NCBI GenBank assembly: GCA_034670025.1
Contig: JAXMOE010000001.1
Span: 806,001-870,000, forward strand
Direction: 5' to 3'
Source: PGYR01 sp034670025
GTDB taxonomy: Bacteria > Bacteroidota > Ignavibacteria > Kapaibacteriales > UBA2268
Length of the DNA: 64,000 nt
This document shows positions 18,228 to 27,723 of this stretch, piece after piece (position 1 is the first letter of the stretch; every line of letters starts with the position of its first letter). The translations under genes were made by a program, and so were the position numbers. Below the pieces are notes generated by a model. It was given only the letters and a program-made list of their open reading frames with translations, was not told the origin of the DNA and made no database searches.

Positions 18228-18848
18228 ATGAAACCTTTCTTTTCTATCGTAATTGCTGCTTATAATAGAGCAAATTATATTGAAAAAGCAGTGGAATCAG
18301 TCCTAAATCAAAATTGTGAAGATTGGGAATTGGTAATTGTAGATGACGGAAGTGAAGACAATACTTTAGAGGTTTTAGAAAAATTTAATGCTAATGATAA
18401 AATATCAATAATAACGCTTGGTGGCAACACGGGCGTGGCAAATGCTCGTAACGCAGGTATAAAAATAGTTAGAGGGAATTATTTGACATTTCTTGACTCT
18501 GATGATTGGTACAAAAGTAATCATCTCAAATCTCGAATTAATATTTTGAATAAAAATATAGTTGATTTATTGCACGGTGGAGTAGAGATAATTGGGGAAG
18601 AGACGGTTCCTGATAAAAATGATACATCAAAAGTTATTCATTTAGTTGATTGTGTTATTGGTGGTACTTTTTTTATCAATTTGGAAACTTCCAGAAAATT
18701 AGCTCACTTTGATACTTCTATACAATACAGTGAAGACAGTGAAATGTTTGATAGATTTGTAGCTGAGAAAAAGGCAATCTCTAAAACAAATATAGAAACA
18801 TACGTATATAATAGAACATTAGATGATTCAATATGTTCAAATCAGTAA
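18228..18848 (+). CDS. Glycosyltransferase family 2 protein
   Basis: 206 residues with the GT-A fold signatures of GT2: SIVIAAYNRANYIEKAVESV at the N-terminus, the nucleotide-sugar binding VDDGSEDNT, GNTGVANARNAG, and the metal-binding LDSDDWY. It is shorter than most GT2 enzymes but covers the catalytic domain; no membrane segment is seen. ATGAGG lies before the start. It opens a plus-strand chain of closely spaced genes containing two more glycosyltransferases, probably making a surface glycan. Donor and acceptor are unknown. Confidence 0.9.
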   Translation: MKPFFSIVIAAYNRANYIEKAVESVLNQNCEDWELVIVDDGSEDNTLEVLEKFNANDKISIITLGGNTGVANARNAGIKIVRGNYLTFLDSDDWYKSNHLKSRINILNKNIVDLLHGGVEIIGEETVPDKNDTSKVIHLVDCVIGGTFFINLETSRKLAHFDTSIQYSEDSEMFDRFVAEKKAISKTNIETYVYNRTLDDSICSNQ

Positions 18849-18851
18849 AAT

Positions 18852-19517
18852 ATGAAGTTTAGTAAAGCAAAGAAAAATCAACTCAAAAGAATGGATACAA
18901 TATTAAGTATCTTAAAGAAAACTCATACTGATGCAAGAATAGCATTGGAATATAGTAATCCATTGGAATTGTTAATTGCGACTATTCTGAGTGCTCAGTG
19001 CACTGATGCTCGTGTTAATATGGTTACTAAAGATTTGTTTAGAAAGTACAAATTAGCTTCAGATTACGCAAAAGTGCCGATTGAGCAATTAGAACAAGAT
19101 ATTTACTCAACTGGTTTCTATAAGAACAAAGCTAAGAATATTAAAAGCACTGCAAAAATATTAGATGAGCAATATGAGGGACAAGTTCCTGGTACAATGG
19201 AAGAACTTCTAAATTTGGATGGAGTTGGCAGAAAAACAGCAAATGTTGTTCTTGGGCATTGTTTCGATACTCCAGGAATAGTTGTAGATACTCATGTATC
19301 TCGTCTATCGAATAGATTAGGGTTTGTTAATACAAAAAATGCAGTCAAAATAGAATTTGAACTCATGGAACTTATTCCAAAAGATGATTGGGTTATGTTT
19401 ACGCATTATATGATACAACATGGACGCAAGACTTGTGATTCACGAAAACCGAAATGTGGGGAGTGTGTCATAGCAGAATATTGCCCATCTTATGATGAAT
19501 TTACAAAAGAGAAATAG
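18852..19517 (+). CDS. nth: Endonuclease III
   Basis: 221 residues. A DNA glycosylase/AP lyase removing oxidised pyrimidines in base excision repair. The helix-hairpin-helix LDGVGRKTANVVLG carries catalytic Lys128, and VDTHVSRL carries catalytic Asp146. The [4Fe-4S] ligands Cys195, Cys202, Cys205 and Cys211 show the expected C-x6-C-x2-C-x5-C spacing. It lies three bases after the GT2 gene and six before the HAD gene, so it is co-transcribed with glycan genes, a context that says nothing about its role. Confidence 0.97.
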   Translation: MKFSKAKKNQLKRMDTILSILKKTHTDARIALEYSNPLELLIATILSAQCTDARVNMVTKDLFRKYKLASDYAKVPIEQLEQDIYSTGFYKNKAKNIKSTAKILDEQYEGQVPGTMEELLNLDGVGRKTANVVLGHCFDTPGIVVDTHVSRLSNRLGFVNTKNAVKIEFELMELIPKDDWVMFTHYMIQHGRKTCDSRKPKCGECVIAEYCPSYDEFTKEK

Positions 19518-19523
19518 TATAAT

Positions 19524-20258
19524 ATGAAAGATTTGAAATTAATAACAATTGATTTTTGGAATACATTATTCGATTCTATAAATCATGACAAGAGATACAA
19601 ATTTAGAAACTCAGTTTTAGTTGAAGAAGCAACAAAACTTGGCTTTGAAATTGAAGATAATAAATTAGAATCTGCAATTAGCGAAAGCTGGGCTTACTTT
19701 GAAGATAATTGGGTAAATAAATTAAGAACACCTAATAGTCAAGAATTAGTGAAAGTAATATGGGATCATTTGAAATTACCGGATGAAATTAAATCTATAA
19801 ATACTGTAATTAAGACTTATGAAGATAGCTTGTTCGAACACCCTCCAGTTTTAATTGATGGAGTTAAAGAGGCACTTCCAAAGCTGAAAGAAAAATATAA
19901 ATTAGGTTTGATTTCTGATACTGGTTATTCTCCTGGAACGCATCTGAGACAGTTGATGAAAAACAATGAAATCTTAGAGTATTTTGATTCATTTAGCTTT
20001 AGCAACGAAACAGGTGTAAGTAAACCCCACGAAAAGGCATTTACTACGATATTGACTGAACTTAAAATATCTCCTGAGTACTCTATGCACATTGGTGACA
20101 TAGAGAGAACTGACATTGTTGGTGCTAACCAGACTGGTATGCATTCGGTACTTTATACTGGAACTGACTCTGAATTTGATAGAAAAAATCCAGAAGTTAC
20201 TTCTGCAAATGTACAGATAGAACATTGGAATGAGTTACTAGAACTTTTAGAAATTTAA
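19524..20258 (+). CDS. HAD superfamily hydrolase
   Basis: 244 residues with the haloacid-dehalogenase fold. Motif I is IDFWNTLFDS: the nucleophile Asp is present but the residue two positions later, usually the acid/base Asp in phosphatases, is Trp. Motif II is LISDTG, motif III a Lys in VSKPHEKAF, and motif IV HIGDIERTDIVGA. A bulky aromatic at this place is known in several HAD subgroups, so it may still be a hydrolase, but phosphatase activity cannot be assumed. It is followed by a GT2 gene after 14 bases. Substrate unknown. Confidence 0.85.
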   Translation: MKDLKLITIDFWNTLFDSINHDKRYKFRNSVLVEEATKLGFEIEDNKLESAISESWAYFEDNWVNKLRTPNSQELVKVIWDHLKLPDEIKSINTVIKTYEDSLFEHPPVLIDGVKEALPKLKEKYKLGLISDTGYSPGTHLRQLMKNNEILEYFDSFSFSNETGVSKPHEKAFTTILTELKISPEYSMHIGDIERTDIVGANQTGMHSVLYTGTDSEFDRKNPEVTSANVQIEHWNELLELLEI

Positions 20259-20272
20259 AAATTCTGATTGCC

Positions 20273-21181
20273 GTGAAAATAAGTGTAGTAATATGTACCA
20301 AGGACAGACGTGATGACTTAGAAGTTACTCTTACTGGTTTTTATAATCAAGAGTATGATAATTTCGAGGTGATTGTAATCGACAACGCTTCGTCTGATGG
20401 TACAAAAGAAATGATAATAGAAAAATTTCCTTTTGTGAAATACACTTATTTACCAATCAATATCAATATTTTAGCTCAAAATATTGGAGTACACCAAGCT
20501 ACTGGCGATATTATATGGCGAACAGATAGTGATTCCCATCCTGAAAACAAATCTACATTTAAAAAAATAGTTAGCATATTTAATGCTCAACCAGACTTAG
20601 ATATTGTTACTACAACTGAAGTCTTAGTAAAAAAAAATTACAAGGAAATAGAACTTTTTAGTTTAGACAGAAGTATTGGTTCTGAGGAAGAAGGTTACCC
20701 TGTCAAAACATTCAGTGGACCTGGTACAGCAATAAGAAAAAGTGTTTTTGACAAGATAGGCTATTATTGGGAATTTGGTATGGAAGAGACAGATTTCAGT
20801 ATAAGAGCTCTCCGTAGTGGATTTACTATTAAGTGCTTCCCTGATATTCGAACCTTACATTATTCAAGTGAAAGTGGTAGAAATAGGGGTGAAAGATGGA
20901 TACTTCTTTCAAATCAGAATGTCAGATTAATTGCCAAGTATTACCCATTTTTTAAGTTACATAATTTATTAATTTGCTATTTTGCACAAACCTTAGACGG
21001 TCTGACTAAAAGAGTGAAATTATCTATTTTCTTTCAAAATTCATTACAAATGATTGTTACGACTTTGAACACATTTAGAAATGAAAGACAAAAGCTTTCT
21101 AAAGAAGAGTTTGATATAATTATTGGGAAATATGAGTATTACAAAGGATTTATTGATTATTTGAAAAAATTAATAAAATGA
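20273..21181 (+). CDS. Glycosyltransferase family 2 protein
   Basis: 302 residues starting at GTG. GT2 motifs: SVVICTKDRRDDLEVTL, VIDNASSDGTKEMI, and WRTDSDSHPE for the metal-binding DxD. GPGTAIRKSVFDKIGY followed by MEETDFSIRALRSG is the acceptor-side segment found in rhamnosyltransferase-like members. There is no clear membrane anchor. Its stop overlaps the start of the next glycosyltransferase (ATGA), implying translational coupling. Linked sugar and glycan are unknown. Confidence 0.9.
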   Translation: MKISVVICTKDRRDDLEVTLTGFYNQEYDNFEVIVIDNASSDGTKEMIIEKFPFVKYTYLPININILAQNIGVHQATGDIIWRTDSDSHPENKSTFKKIVSIFNAQPDLDIVTTTEVLVKKNYKEIELFSLDRSIGSEEEGYPVKTFSGPGTAIRKSVFDKIGYYWEFGMEETDFSIRALRSGFTIKCFPDIRTLHYSSESGRNRGERWILLSNQNVRLIAKYYPFFKLHNLLICYFAQTLDGLTKRVKLSIFFQNSLQMIVTTLNTFRNERQKLSKEEFDIIIGKYEYYKGFIDYLKKLIK

Positions 21182-22392
21182 AAATTCTGCAATTATCACC
21201 TCAATTACCTTTCCCACCCACAGATGGTGGTAAAATAAGTATCTACAACACTTTCTTAAATTTCACTAAACTTGATTGTGAAGTAACTTTAGTAGCGTTA
21301 ACTGATTTTGTTCCAAGCATTTCTGATATTGAAACTTATATTCCTGATAATGCAAAATTTATTTCTATTAAGCACGAAAGTAAAAATACTATAAGTAAAA
21401 TACTTAAATACTTTCTATTAAATAAATCAATATATATTGAAAAACACTATTGTGACGAGTTAGTTGAAGCAATTGAAATGCAAGTTGATGTGAATAAATT
21501 TGATATTATTCATTCTGACCATACAAACATGGCTAAGATTGGTTTAGATTTAAGTTATAAATACAAGAAACCAATTGGACTTAGGCTACACAATATTGAA
21601 TATATGATTTGGCAAAGGTATTATGAAGAACTAAAATCTTACGATCCAAGGAAAGTCTTTATATTTCAACAATATAAATTACTAAAAAAAGCTGAAGCAG
21701 AATTTATTGATAAAGTTGATATTGCATTTACTATAACGGAAGTCGACGAGAAAAGAGCTAGACAGATTTCAAACGAAGCAAATGTTAAAGCAATTCCTGC
21801 TGGTGTTGATATTAATTTATGGTCCAAAGAAGATTCCTTAAAAAAAGAAAACTCTTTAGTTATAGCAACTACTTTCAATTGGATTCATAATGTTAATGCT
21901 ATAAAGTGGTTTCTTGATGAAGTTTTAGGAAACCTTAAATCTAACTATGATAATATTAGTTTAAAAATAATAGGCAAGAATCCTCCTGAATTTATCAGCA
22001 AATATAAAACAATTGGAGCCAAGGCTTTGGGATTTGTTGATGATGTCAAACCTCATTTAAGAGAATCAGAAGTTTACATTGCCCCTTTGTTTGTTGGTAG
22101 TGGAATACGAATAAAAATATTAGAAGCGATGGCACTCGGACTACCTGTGGTAGCAACAGATATTTCTGCTGAAGGAATTAAAGCAGATGAGAAAGATGGC
22201 TTATTCAGAGCTAATAATGCAAAAGAATATATAGATATTATTTCCAAACTATTTGATGATGATGAACTTAGAATTTCTTCAGGTAAAAATGCACGTTATT
22301 TCATTGAAAATAATCATGTTTGGTTTGATTTAATAAGTTCTATGAAAAAACAATATGAATCTATTTTGGCTTTGAAGAGAAATAATACATAA
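21178..22392 (+). CDS. Glycosyltransferase family 4 protein
   Basis: 404 residues, GT-B fold. The N-terminal domain begins KILQLSPQLPFPPTDGGK, the pattern for acceptor binding; the C-terminal half has GFVDDVKPHLRESEVYIAPL, VGSGIRIKILEAMALGLPVV and ATDISAEGIKA, the GT4 nucleotide-sugar site with its EAMA motif. It overlaps the upstream GT2 by four bases and its last 32 bases overlap the 3' end of the convergent DUF3592 gene. Last gene of the glycan cluster. Confidence 0.9.
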   Translation: MKILQLSPQLPFPPTDGGKISIYNTFLNFTKLDCEVTLVALTDFVPSISDIETYIPDNAKFISIKHESKNTISKILKYFLLNKSIYIEKHYCDELVEAIEMQVDVNKFDIIHSDHTNMAKIGLDLSYKYKKPIGLRLHNIEYMIWQRYYEELKSYDPRKVFIFQQYKLLKKAEAEFIDKVDIAFTITEVDEKRARQISNEANVKAIPAGVDINLWSKEDSLKKENSLVIATTFNWIHNVNAIKWFLDEVLGNLKSNYDNISLKIIGKNPPEFISKYKTIGAKALGFVDDVKPHLRESEVYIAPLFVGSGIRIKILEAMALGLPVVATDISAEGIKADEKDGLFRANNAKEYIDIISKLFDDDELRISSGKNARYFIENNHVWFDLISSMKKQYESILALKRNNT

Positions 22393-22765
22393 CTCCACCA
22401 AAAATAATAATGATAACCCCAATTGTCATAATAGAAACGGGAATACCTATTTCTCTATAGCTTTCATATAACTCAGCTTCATTTGGGTTATCTATATTAT
22501 ACCTAACTTTAACTCTATTTTCTTTAGGAAAAGTGCCAATAGATTCTTTATACACTAATGTGAAATCAAGAGAATCAACAGTATATTCTATAACTGGTAC
22601 ATTAGTGTTTGATGAATTTTTCACATAATTAGTTACCTTACCATCTACTATGTTACCTTTCTCAAAACTACTACCAGTCTTTAAATAGATAAAGGCACTA
22701 TATGCTACAATTATAACACCGACTGCAATTGTTAATTTGGAAATTATATCTTTTGTTTTCAACAT
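22361..22765 (-). CDS. DUF3592 domain membrane protein
   Basis: 134 residues with a transmembrane helix near each end (about 9-29 and 104-127) and a beta-rich central part (DGKVTNYVKNSS, VIEYTVDSLDFTLVYKES, VRYNIDNPNEAELYES). That layout is DUF3592: two helices enclosing a small periplasmic beta domain. No function is known for the family. The gene stands alone on the minus strand, convergent with and overlapping the GT4 gene by 32 bases. Confidence 0.82.
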   Translation of the reverse strand: MLKTKDIISKLTIAVGVIIVAYSAFIYLKTGSSFEKGNIVDGKVTNYVKNSSNTNVPVIEYTVDSLDFTLVYKESIGTFPKENRVKVRYNIDNPNEAELYESYREIGIPVSIMTIGVIIIIFGGVMYYFSSKPK

Positions 22766-22809
22766 ACGCGAAATTTACGGATAATTAATTAACAGTTCAA
22801 ATAATTAAC

Positions 22810-22840
22810 TTGTTTGTCAATAATTAATTTAATATTTTTG
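22810..22840 (+). promoter_or_regulatory. Bacteroidota-type promoter for rpmB
   Basis: TTG at 22810-22812, twenty bases, then TATTTTTG at 22833-22840 fit the TTTG/TAnnTTTG promoter. The leader would be about 33 bases before the rpmB ATG. This is the best promoter match in the window. Confidence 0.55.
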
Positions 22841-22877
22841 TGGTCTTTGATATAATAAATTTCGTAAAGGTATTAGA

Positions 22878-23102
22878 ATGGCTAACAGATGTGAGTTGAC
22901 GGGCAAAGGTCCAATAACTGGGAACAATGTATCCCACGCAAACAACAAGACTAGAAGAAGATTTATGCCAAATCTACAAAAGAAAAGAATATGGAACCCA
23001 GAAGAGAATAAATGGGTAACAATGAAAATATCTACAAAAGCATTGAAAACTTTAGATAAAAAAGGTTACTCTGCTATGATGAAAGAGTTAAAAAATTCTT
23101 AA
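22878..23102 (+). CDS. rpmB: 50S ribosomal protein L28
   Basis: 74 residues, basic. The N-terminal MANRCELTGKGPITGNNVSH and the TRRRFMPNLQKKRIW segment are diagnostic for bL28, a component of the large ribosomal subunit. Only one of the four Cys positions of the zinc-binding form is kept, so this is a zinc-free type. It has its own promoter and a terminator directly after the stop; rpmG is not adjacent, unlike in many genomes. Confidence 0.97.
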   Translation: MANRCELTGKGPITGNNVSHANNKTRRRFMPNLQKKRIWNPEENKWVTMKISTKALKTLDKKGYSAMMKELKNS

Positions 23103-23105
23103 TTT

Positions 23106-23134
23106 AAAACCTCTCACTTGAGAGGTTTTTTTTT
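23106..23134 (+). terminator. Rho-independent terminator after rpmB
   Basis: Ten-base arms 23106-23115 and 23120-23129 (AACCTCTC and GAGAGGTT at the core) with a four-base loop, followed by T to 23134. The next gene starts 22 bases later. Confidence 0.92.
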
Positions 23135-23156
23135 AACTTTCTAAAATTTCTATTTT

Positions 23157-24776
23157 ATGCTTAGAATCAGTGTATTACTATTAGTAGTTCTGTGTTCTTG
23201 TGGAACACAATACAAGGCAGAAACAGATAGGTATGAACAATTAATTATTTCAGAAAGAAATAATACAATTCAATTTGACACTAGCAGATTTGAAGATAAT
23301 GCTAAGTCTTATTTAATTTACGGTTCACTTTTGCAACAACAAGGCAATTATGCTGGAAGCATACTTGAATTGCAAGAAGCCCTTAGCTTCGACAGTTCCG
23401 CAGCAATAGAGTACGCTATTGCTCAATCTTATATAGAACTAAATAAATTCCAAAACGCTAAAAGACATTTAACCCGCTCTACTGAAATAAACCCTAACTT
23501 TCATCAATCTCTAGATTTGCTAACTGAGATTTACTTATATGAAAACAATACTGAAAAAGCAGAAATAACAAATAATCTTGCTTTAAAACACAAAGAAACA
23601 ACCCAAAGATTAATTACAAAAGCTATTCTACTTGAAGATACTAACCCTAATAAATCTTTAGAAATTTATACGAGTGTCGACTCGCCCAGCTACTCAGCGT
23701 TAATTGAAGGTAGAAAAATTGAGCTTTATAAAAAGACTAACCAATATGACAAATTACTGAATGAACTGAATGATAAGCTTCAAAAAGAGCCATTCAACAA
23801 CACAGTCTCTAGAGAAATATTTGGTATTTACCTTGAAAACAACAGATTTGGTGATGCAATTGAATACACTTCAACTGTAGATACTTTGTTTTATGGTTCT
23901 GAGCAAGAAACATACTATACTTTACTTGGGTCACTCCTAATAAATCAGCAAAATTTGGATTCGAACTTAGCTGAAAAGTATATTTCAAAAATTGATGGTT
24001 CCCTCCTATTCAATTCTGAAATAGTTTACTTTTCGGGAATAATATCTTCTATTATTGGTAATAAATTCAAAAGAAATTATTTTTTTAATCGATTACTAAA
24101 GATTGATGAGAATAATTCCGATTTACAAATGGGTATGGCGGAAGTATATTATTTTGACAGAGAGTTTGAAAAATCTCTGGAAATAATAGATAAAGTGAAT
24201 TTTGATAGTATTGATAGCAACCTTTACTACTATTTACTAAAAGGTATGAATCATTCTAATTTAAAAGAGTTTAGCATAGCCAGACATAATTACAATGAAA
24301 TTTTGGATACTGATAGTACTTACAATGACTATATTGCACTTACTCTAATTGGTGAAACATTTGATTTGCAAAACGAATCAGATTCAGCACTTTACTACTA
24401 CCAAATTCATTATAATTATGATAGCAACAATGTATATTTATTAAATAATTATGCATATAGTTTATCAAAAGTCAATAAAGATTTAACTAAAGCTTTGCAA
24501 ATGAGTGAAAAGACTTTAGAAGCTGACCCTAATAATTCGGCTTACTTAGACACTTATGGTTGGATTCAATATCAAATTGGAGATTATGAATTGGCCAAAG
24601 AGTATGTAGCCAGAGCAATTGAAATTGGTGGTATATCTGCTGAAGTTTACGAACACATGGGCGATATTTATATGAAACTTGGTAATAGTGAAGAAGCAAA
24701 GAAATATTACATTAAAGCTTTAGATTTAGACGCAGAGAGTATTAATTTGGAAGAAAAACTTAATAAAGAGAATTAG
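23157..24776 (+). CDS. TPR-repeat lipoprotein
   Basis: 539 residues with a signal peptide and lipobox ending in CSC (Cys15 as likely lipidation site). The rest is a solenoid of tetratricopeptide repeats, clearest at residues 49-130 (YGSLLQQQGNYAGSILELQE) and 430-530 (YGWIQYQIGDYELAKEYVAR, HMGDIYMKLGNSEEAKKYYI). Such outer-membrane TPR lipoproteins are scaffolds for protein complexes. Its stop is followed at once by the motA ATG, so it belongs to the motAB operon and might assist the motor or its anchoring; that is inference from position. Confidence 0.85.
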   Translation: MLRISVLLLVVLCSCGTQYKAETDRYEQLIISERNNTIQFDTSRFEDNAKSYLIYGSLLQQQGNYAGSILELQEALSFDSSAAIEYAIAQSYIELNKFQNAKRHLTRSTEINPNFHQSLDLLTEIYLYENNTEKAEITNNLALKHKETTQRLITKAILLEDTNPNKSLEIYTSVDSPSYSALIEGRKIELYKKTNQYDKLLNELNDKLQKEPFNNTVSREIFGIYLENNRFGDAIEYTSTVDTLFYGSEQETYYTLLGSLLINQQNLDSNLAEKYISKIDGSLLFNSEIVYFSGIISSIIGNKFKRNYFFNRLLKIDENNSDLQMGMAEVYYFDREFEKSLEIIDKVNFDSIDSNLYYYLLKGMNHSNLKEFSIARHNYNEILDTDSTYNDYIALTLIGETFDLQNESDSALYYYQIHYNYDSNNVYLLNNYAYSLSKVNKDLTKALQMSEKTLEADPNNSAYLDTYGWIQYQIGDYELAKEYVARAIEIGGISAEVYEHMGDIYMKLGNSEEAKKYYIKALDLDAESINLEEKLNKEN

Positions 24777-25625
24777 ATGTTTGTAATTATAGGATTTGTT
24801 TTAGTTTTTGCAGCTATGCTTGGCGGATATGTCATGCACGGTGGTAATTTATTGGTTTTAATACAGCCAAGTGAATTTATTATTATTGGTGGTGTAGCAT
24901 TTGGTTCTATGCTTATTGCTAATCCGTTGCACATAACTAAAGGGGTATTTACTGGTATTCTAAAAACTTTAAAAGGGCCTAGTGTAAATAAAGAAGCATT
25001 CCTTGATTTAATACAACTACTATACGAAACTTTTCAATTTGCAAAAAAAGAAGGATTAATAGCTTTAGAGAAACATGTTGAAGAACCAAAAAGCAGTTCA
25101 ATATTTTCTAAATATCCAACATTCTTAGAGAATCATCATGCAGTGACATTCTTTTGTGATACACTAAAGGTACTACTTAGTGGTGGTATTCCTCCTCATG
25201 ATTTGGAAGAACTGATGGAGATTGACTTAGAATCACATCACAAAGAAGAACATGAGATTGCTCATGCATTAAATACTGTTTCTGACGCATTTCCTGCAAT
25301 TGGTATTGTAGCAGCAGTTTTAGGTGTTATCATAACTATGGGCTCTGTTAGTGAGGGTGCTGAAACCGTTGGTGCTCACGTAGCAGCTGCACTGGTTGGA
25401 ACTTTTTTGGGGGTATTATTATCCTATGGAGTTGCTGGACCATTAGCAAGAAATATTGGTTTACTTGCAGAAACCGAAGGTTCATATCTGCAGTGCATTA
25501 AGCTATCTTTATTAGCATTTTCAAAAGGTTTACCGGCTTCTGTTGCAATAGAATATGGAAGAAGAGTAGTAGAACCTCAACTGAGACCAACGTTTGAAGA
25601 AGCAGAAGGAGCACTCAAAAGGTAA
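24777..25625 (+). CDS. motA: Flagellar motor stator protein MotA
   Basis: 282 residues with four membrane segments: two at the N-terminus (GFVLVFAAMLGGYVMHGG, then FIIIGGVAFGSMLIAN) and two in the second half (FPAIGIVAAVLGVIITMGSV, VAAALVGTFLGVLLSYGVAG), enclosing the large cytoplasmic loop that contacts the rotor. The Pro-containing third segment and PLARNIG end match MotA rather than ExbB/TolQ. With MotB it forms the ion channel that drives rotation. The ATG directly follows the stop of the TPR gene; motB begins two bases after it. Confidence 0.94.
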   Translation: MFVIIGFVLVFAAMLGGYVMHGGNLLVLIQPSEFIIIGGVAFGSMLIANPLHITKGVFTGILKTLKGPSVNKEAFLDLIQLLYETFQFAKKEGLIALEKHVEEPKSSSIFSKYPTFLENHHAVTFFCDTLKVLLSGGIPPHDLEELMEIDLESHHKEEHEIAHALNTVSDAFPAIGIVAAVLGVIITMGSVSEGAETVGAHVAAALVGTFLGVLLSYGVAGPLARNIGLLAETEGSYLQCIKLSLLAFSKGLPASVAIEYGRRVVEPQLRPTFEEAEGALKR

Positions 25626-25627
25626 AG

Positions 25628-26533
25628 ATGGCTGAAGAAGAAAAAATACAACCCATAATTATCAAGAAGATAAAAAAAGTAGAAGGCGGACACCATGGTG
25701 GTGCCTGGAAAGTTGCCTATGCTGATTTTGTTACAGCTATGATGGCACTCTTTATTGTATTATGGATATTATCCGCTTCTGATCAAACCCAAGACAATAT
25801 TCAAGCTTATTTTGATGATCCTGGTGCTTTTAGTTTTGTCACTGGAAAACGTACTGACCCTGTAGAAACTGGAATGAAACCTCAAGCTGGAAGTAAAATT
25901 GGCGATCAAGTTGGAGATGGTGGTGGAAATATAGAAGATAATGATGTTGATTCAGATTACGATAATGTTAGAGCTATAATAAATCAATCAATTAGAGATA
26001 GTATAGCTGCTGCTGAAGAACTTAATCAATCTGCTGAAGAGTTAGAGGATTTTATTGAGGGATTAATAGGTTCTACTAACGGTCTCTCTGATTTTTCAGA
26101 ATCTGTAAAATTTACTTTTACTGACAATGGACTGAAAATTGAGTTGATTGAAAACAATGAAGACTTATTTTTTGAAGTTGGTAGTGCAAAAATAAATGAA
26201 AATGGTAAAAAGATTATTAATCTTTTAGCAAAAGAGATTGGTAAGCTACCAAACTCTATAGAAATACAGGGCCACACTGATAGTAGAAAGTATAGTAGTA
26301 GTGGATATAGTAACTGGGATTTGTCAACTGACAGGGCAAATTCTACAAGAAAATATATGGAAACTCATGGATTGTGGAATGGTCAAATTAGCATAGTCTC
26401 TGGGTACGCTGACAAGGATTTATTAAATTCTGAAAATCCATTTTCACAAGAAAACAGACGTGTAACAATTTATTTGAAATATCTAAAATCAGAAGACTTT
26501 AGAAAAGAACTTAAAGATATAGAAGGATTATAG
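25628..26533 (+). CDS. motB: Flagellar motor stator protein MotB
   Basis: 301 residues. A short cytoplasmic N-terminus leads to a single membrane helix (about 28-50, KVAYADFVTAMMALFIVLWI) with the ion-binding Asp33. A disordered periplasmic linker (60-150) precedes a C-terminal OmpA-like peptidoglycan-binding domain (about 160-295) with IEIQGHTDSRK and NWDLSTDRAN. It anchors the stator to the cell wall. The linker is longer than in enteric MotB. With motA it indicates a functional flagellum. Confidence 0.95.
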   Translation: MAEEEKIQPIIIKKIKKVEGGHHGGAWKVAYADFVTAMMALFIVLWILSASDQTQDNIQAYFDDPGAFSFVTGKRTDPVETGMKPQAGSKIGDQVGDGGGNIEDNDVDSDYDNVRAIINQSIRDSIAAAEELNQSAEELEDFIEGLIGSTNGLSDFSESVKFTFTDNGLKIELIENNEDLFFEVGSAKINENGKKIINLLAKEIGKLPNSIEIQGHTDSRKYSSSGYSNWDLSTDRANSTRKYMETHGLWNGQISIVSGYADKDLLNSENPFSQENRRVTIYLKYLKSEDFRKELKDIEGL

Positions 26534-26636
26534 TTATTTCACACTCTGTAATAATCTCGCTTTTCATTTTACCCTCCAAAGTTAAATAAAATATTAACAG
26601 TTTAGCTAATTAATAAAATTATTCTTAATTTCTACA

Positions 26637-27722
26637 ATGAATAAAAGAGAAATTATAGCATTAACATTAGCAAAAGAATTAAGCAACAGAGATGCCCTTT
26701 TTTATATTGAAAAGTTTAGTTCAATCAATAAAATACTAAATTCTAAGTTAGGTGATAAGTTCAGAAGTAAATTTGAAAAGCAGAGTTTATTTGGTTCTAA
26801 CAATGAATACTTTGACAAAGCAGACCAACAATTAGAATTAGCTGAAAATAATGATTGTAATATTATAACTATTGAAGATGAGAACTATCCACAGCTACTG
26901 AAATCTATCTCTAATCCCCCAGCTGTTCTATATACTAAAGGTAAACTTCAAAAACCAGACAATGTAAGTGTGTCCATAGTAGGCACCAGAAAAGCAACTC
27001 ATTACGGAAGATTAGTTGTAGAACGATTTGTGAGAGATTTGGTAGCTAACAATGTAATTATCACAAGTGGAATGGCTTATGGAATTGACTCAGCTGCACA
27101 TACTGAAACTATAAAATCAGAAGGTGTCACTTACTCAGTTATCGCTTCTGGAATAGATAAGATAAGTACGGATAGGGCAAAGAAATTATCAGACCTAATA
27201 ATTGAAAAAGGTGGGTGTATAATTAGCCCACACCCTATGGGTGTTACTGCCCTTCGCCCTTATTTTATTCAAAGAAATAGAATAATAAGTGGACTTTCTA
27301 AGGCAACTATAGTAATAGAAAGTGACAAAAAGGGTGGCTCACTTTGGACTGCCAAGTTCGCAGTAGAGCAAAATAGGGATTTGTTTGCTGTACCGGGTAA
27401 TATATTTGAAGCAAAGTGCAGGGGCACTAACAGATTGATAGAGAAGAACATGGCGGTTCCGGCACTAAATGTTGATCAAATATTAACTCATATTGGATTC
27501 TCTGACGTAGAGACAAAAGATAGAAGTAAAGTTATAGAATTTAGTAACTCAAATGAAAAAACAATTTTTTCAATCTTGTCTTATGAACCAATGCACGTAG
27601 ATGATATTGCGAATAAATCAGAGTTATCACTCCCTGAAGTTGTTACCAACCTTTTGACTATGGAATTTAGTTCATTAGTTAAACAGCTGCCAGGTAATTT
27701 ATATATAAGGAACACAAGCTAA
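26637..27722 (+). CDS. dprA: DNA processing protein DprA
   Basis: 361 residues. DprA binds incoming single-stranded DNA and loads RecA during natural transformation. The Rossmann-like domain shows VSIVGTRKATHYG, ITSGMAYGIDSAAH, VIASGIDKI and SPHPMG, followed by QRNRIISGLS and the GSLWTAKFAVEQ segment. The last ~60 residues form the winged-helix DML1-like domain. The length is full. It starts a three-gene chain with a polyprenyl synthase (one base later) and an AddB-like nuclease. Confidence 0.95.
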   Translation: MNKREIIALTLAKELSNRDALFYIEKFSSINKILNSKLGDKFRSKFEKQSLFGSNNEYFDKADQQLELAENNDCNIITIEDENYPQLLKSISNPPAVLYTKGKLQKPDNVSVSIVGTRKATHYGRLVVERFVRDLVANNVIITSGMAYGIDSAAHTETIKSEGVTYSVIASGIDKISTDRAKKLSDLIIEKGGCIISPHPMGVTALRPYFIQRNRIISGLSKATIVIESDKKGGSLWTAKFAVEQNRDLFAVPGNIFEAKCRGTNRLIEKNMAVPALNVDQILTHIGFSDVETKDRSKVIEFSNSNEKTIFSILSYEPMHVDDIANKSELSLPEVVTNLLTMEFSSLVKQLPGNLYIRNTS

Positions 27723-27723
27723 A

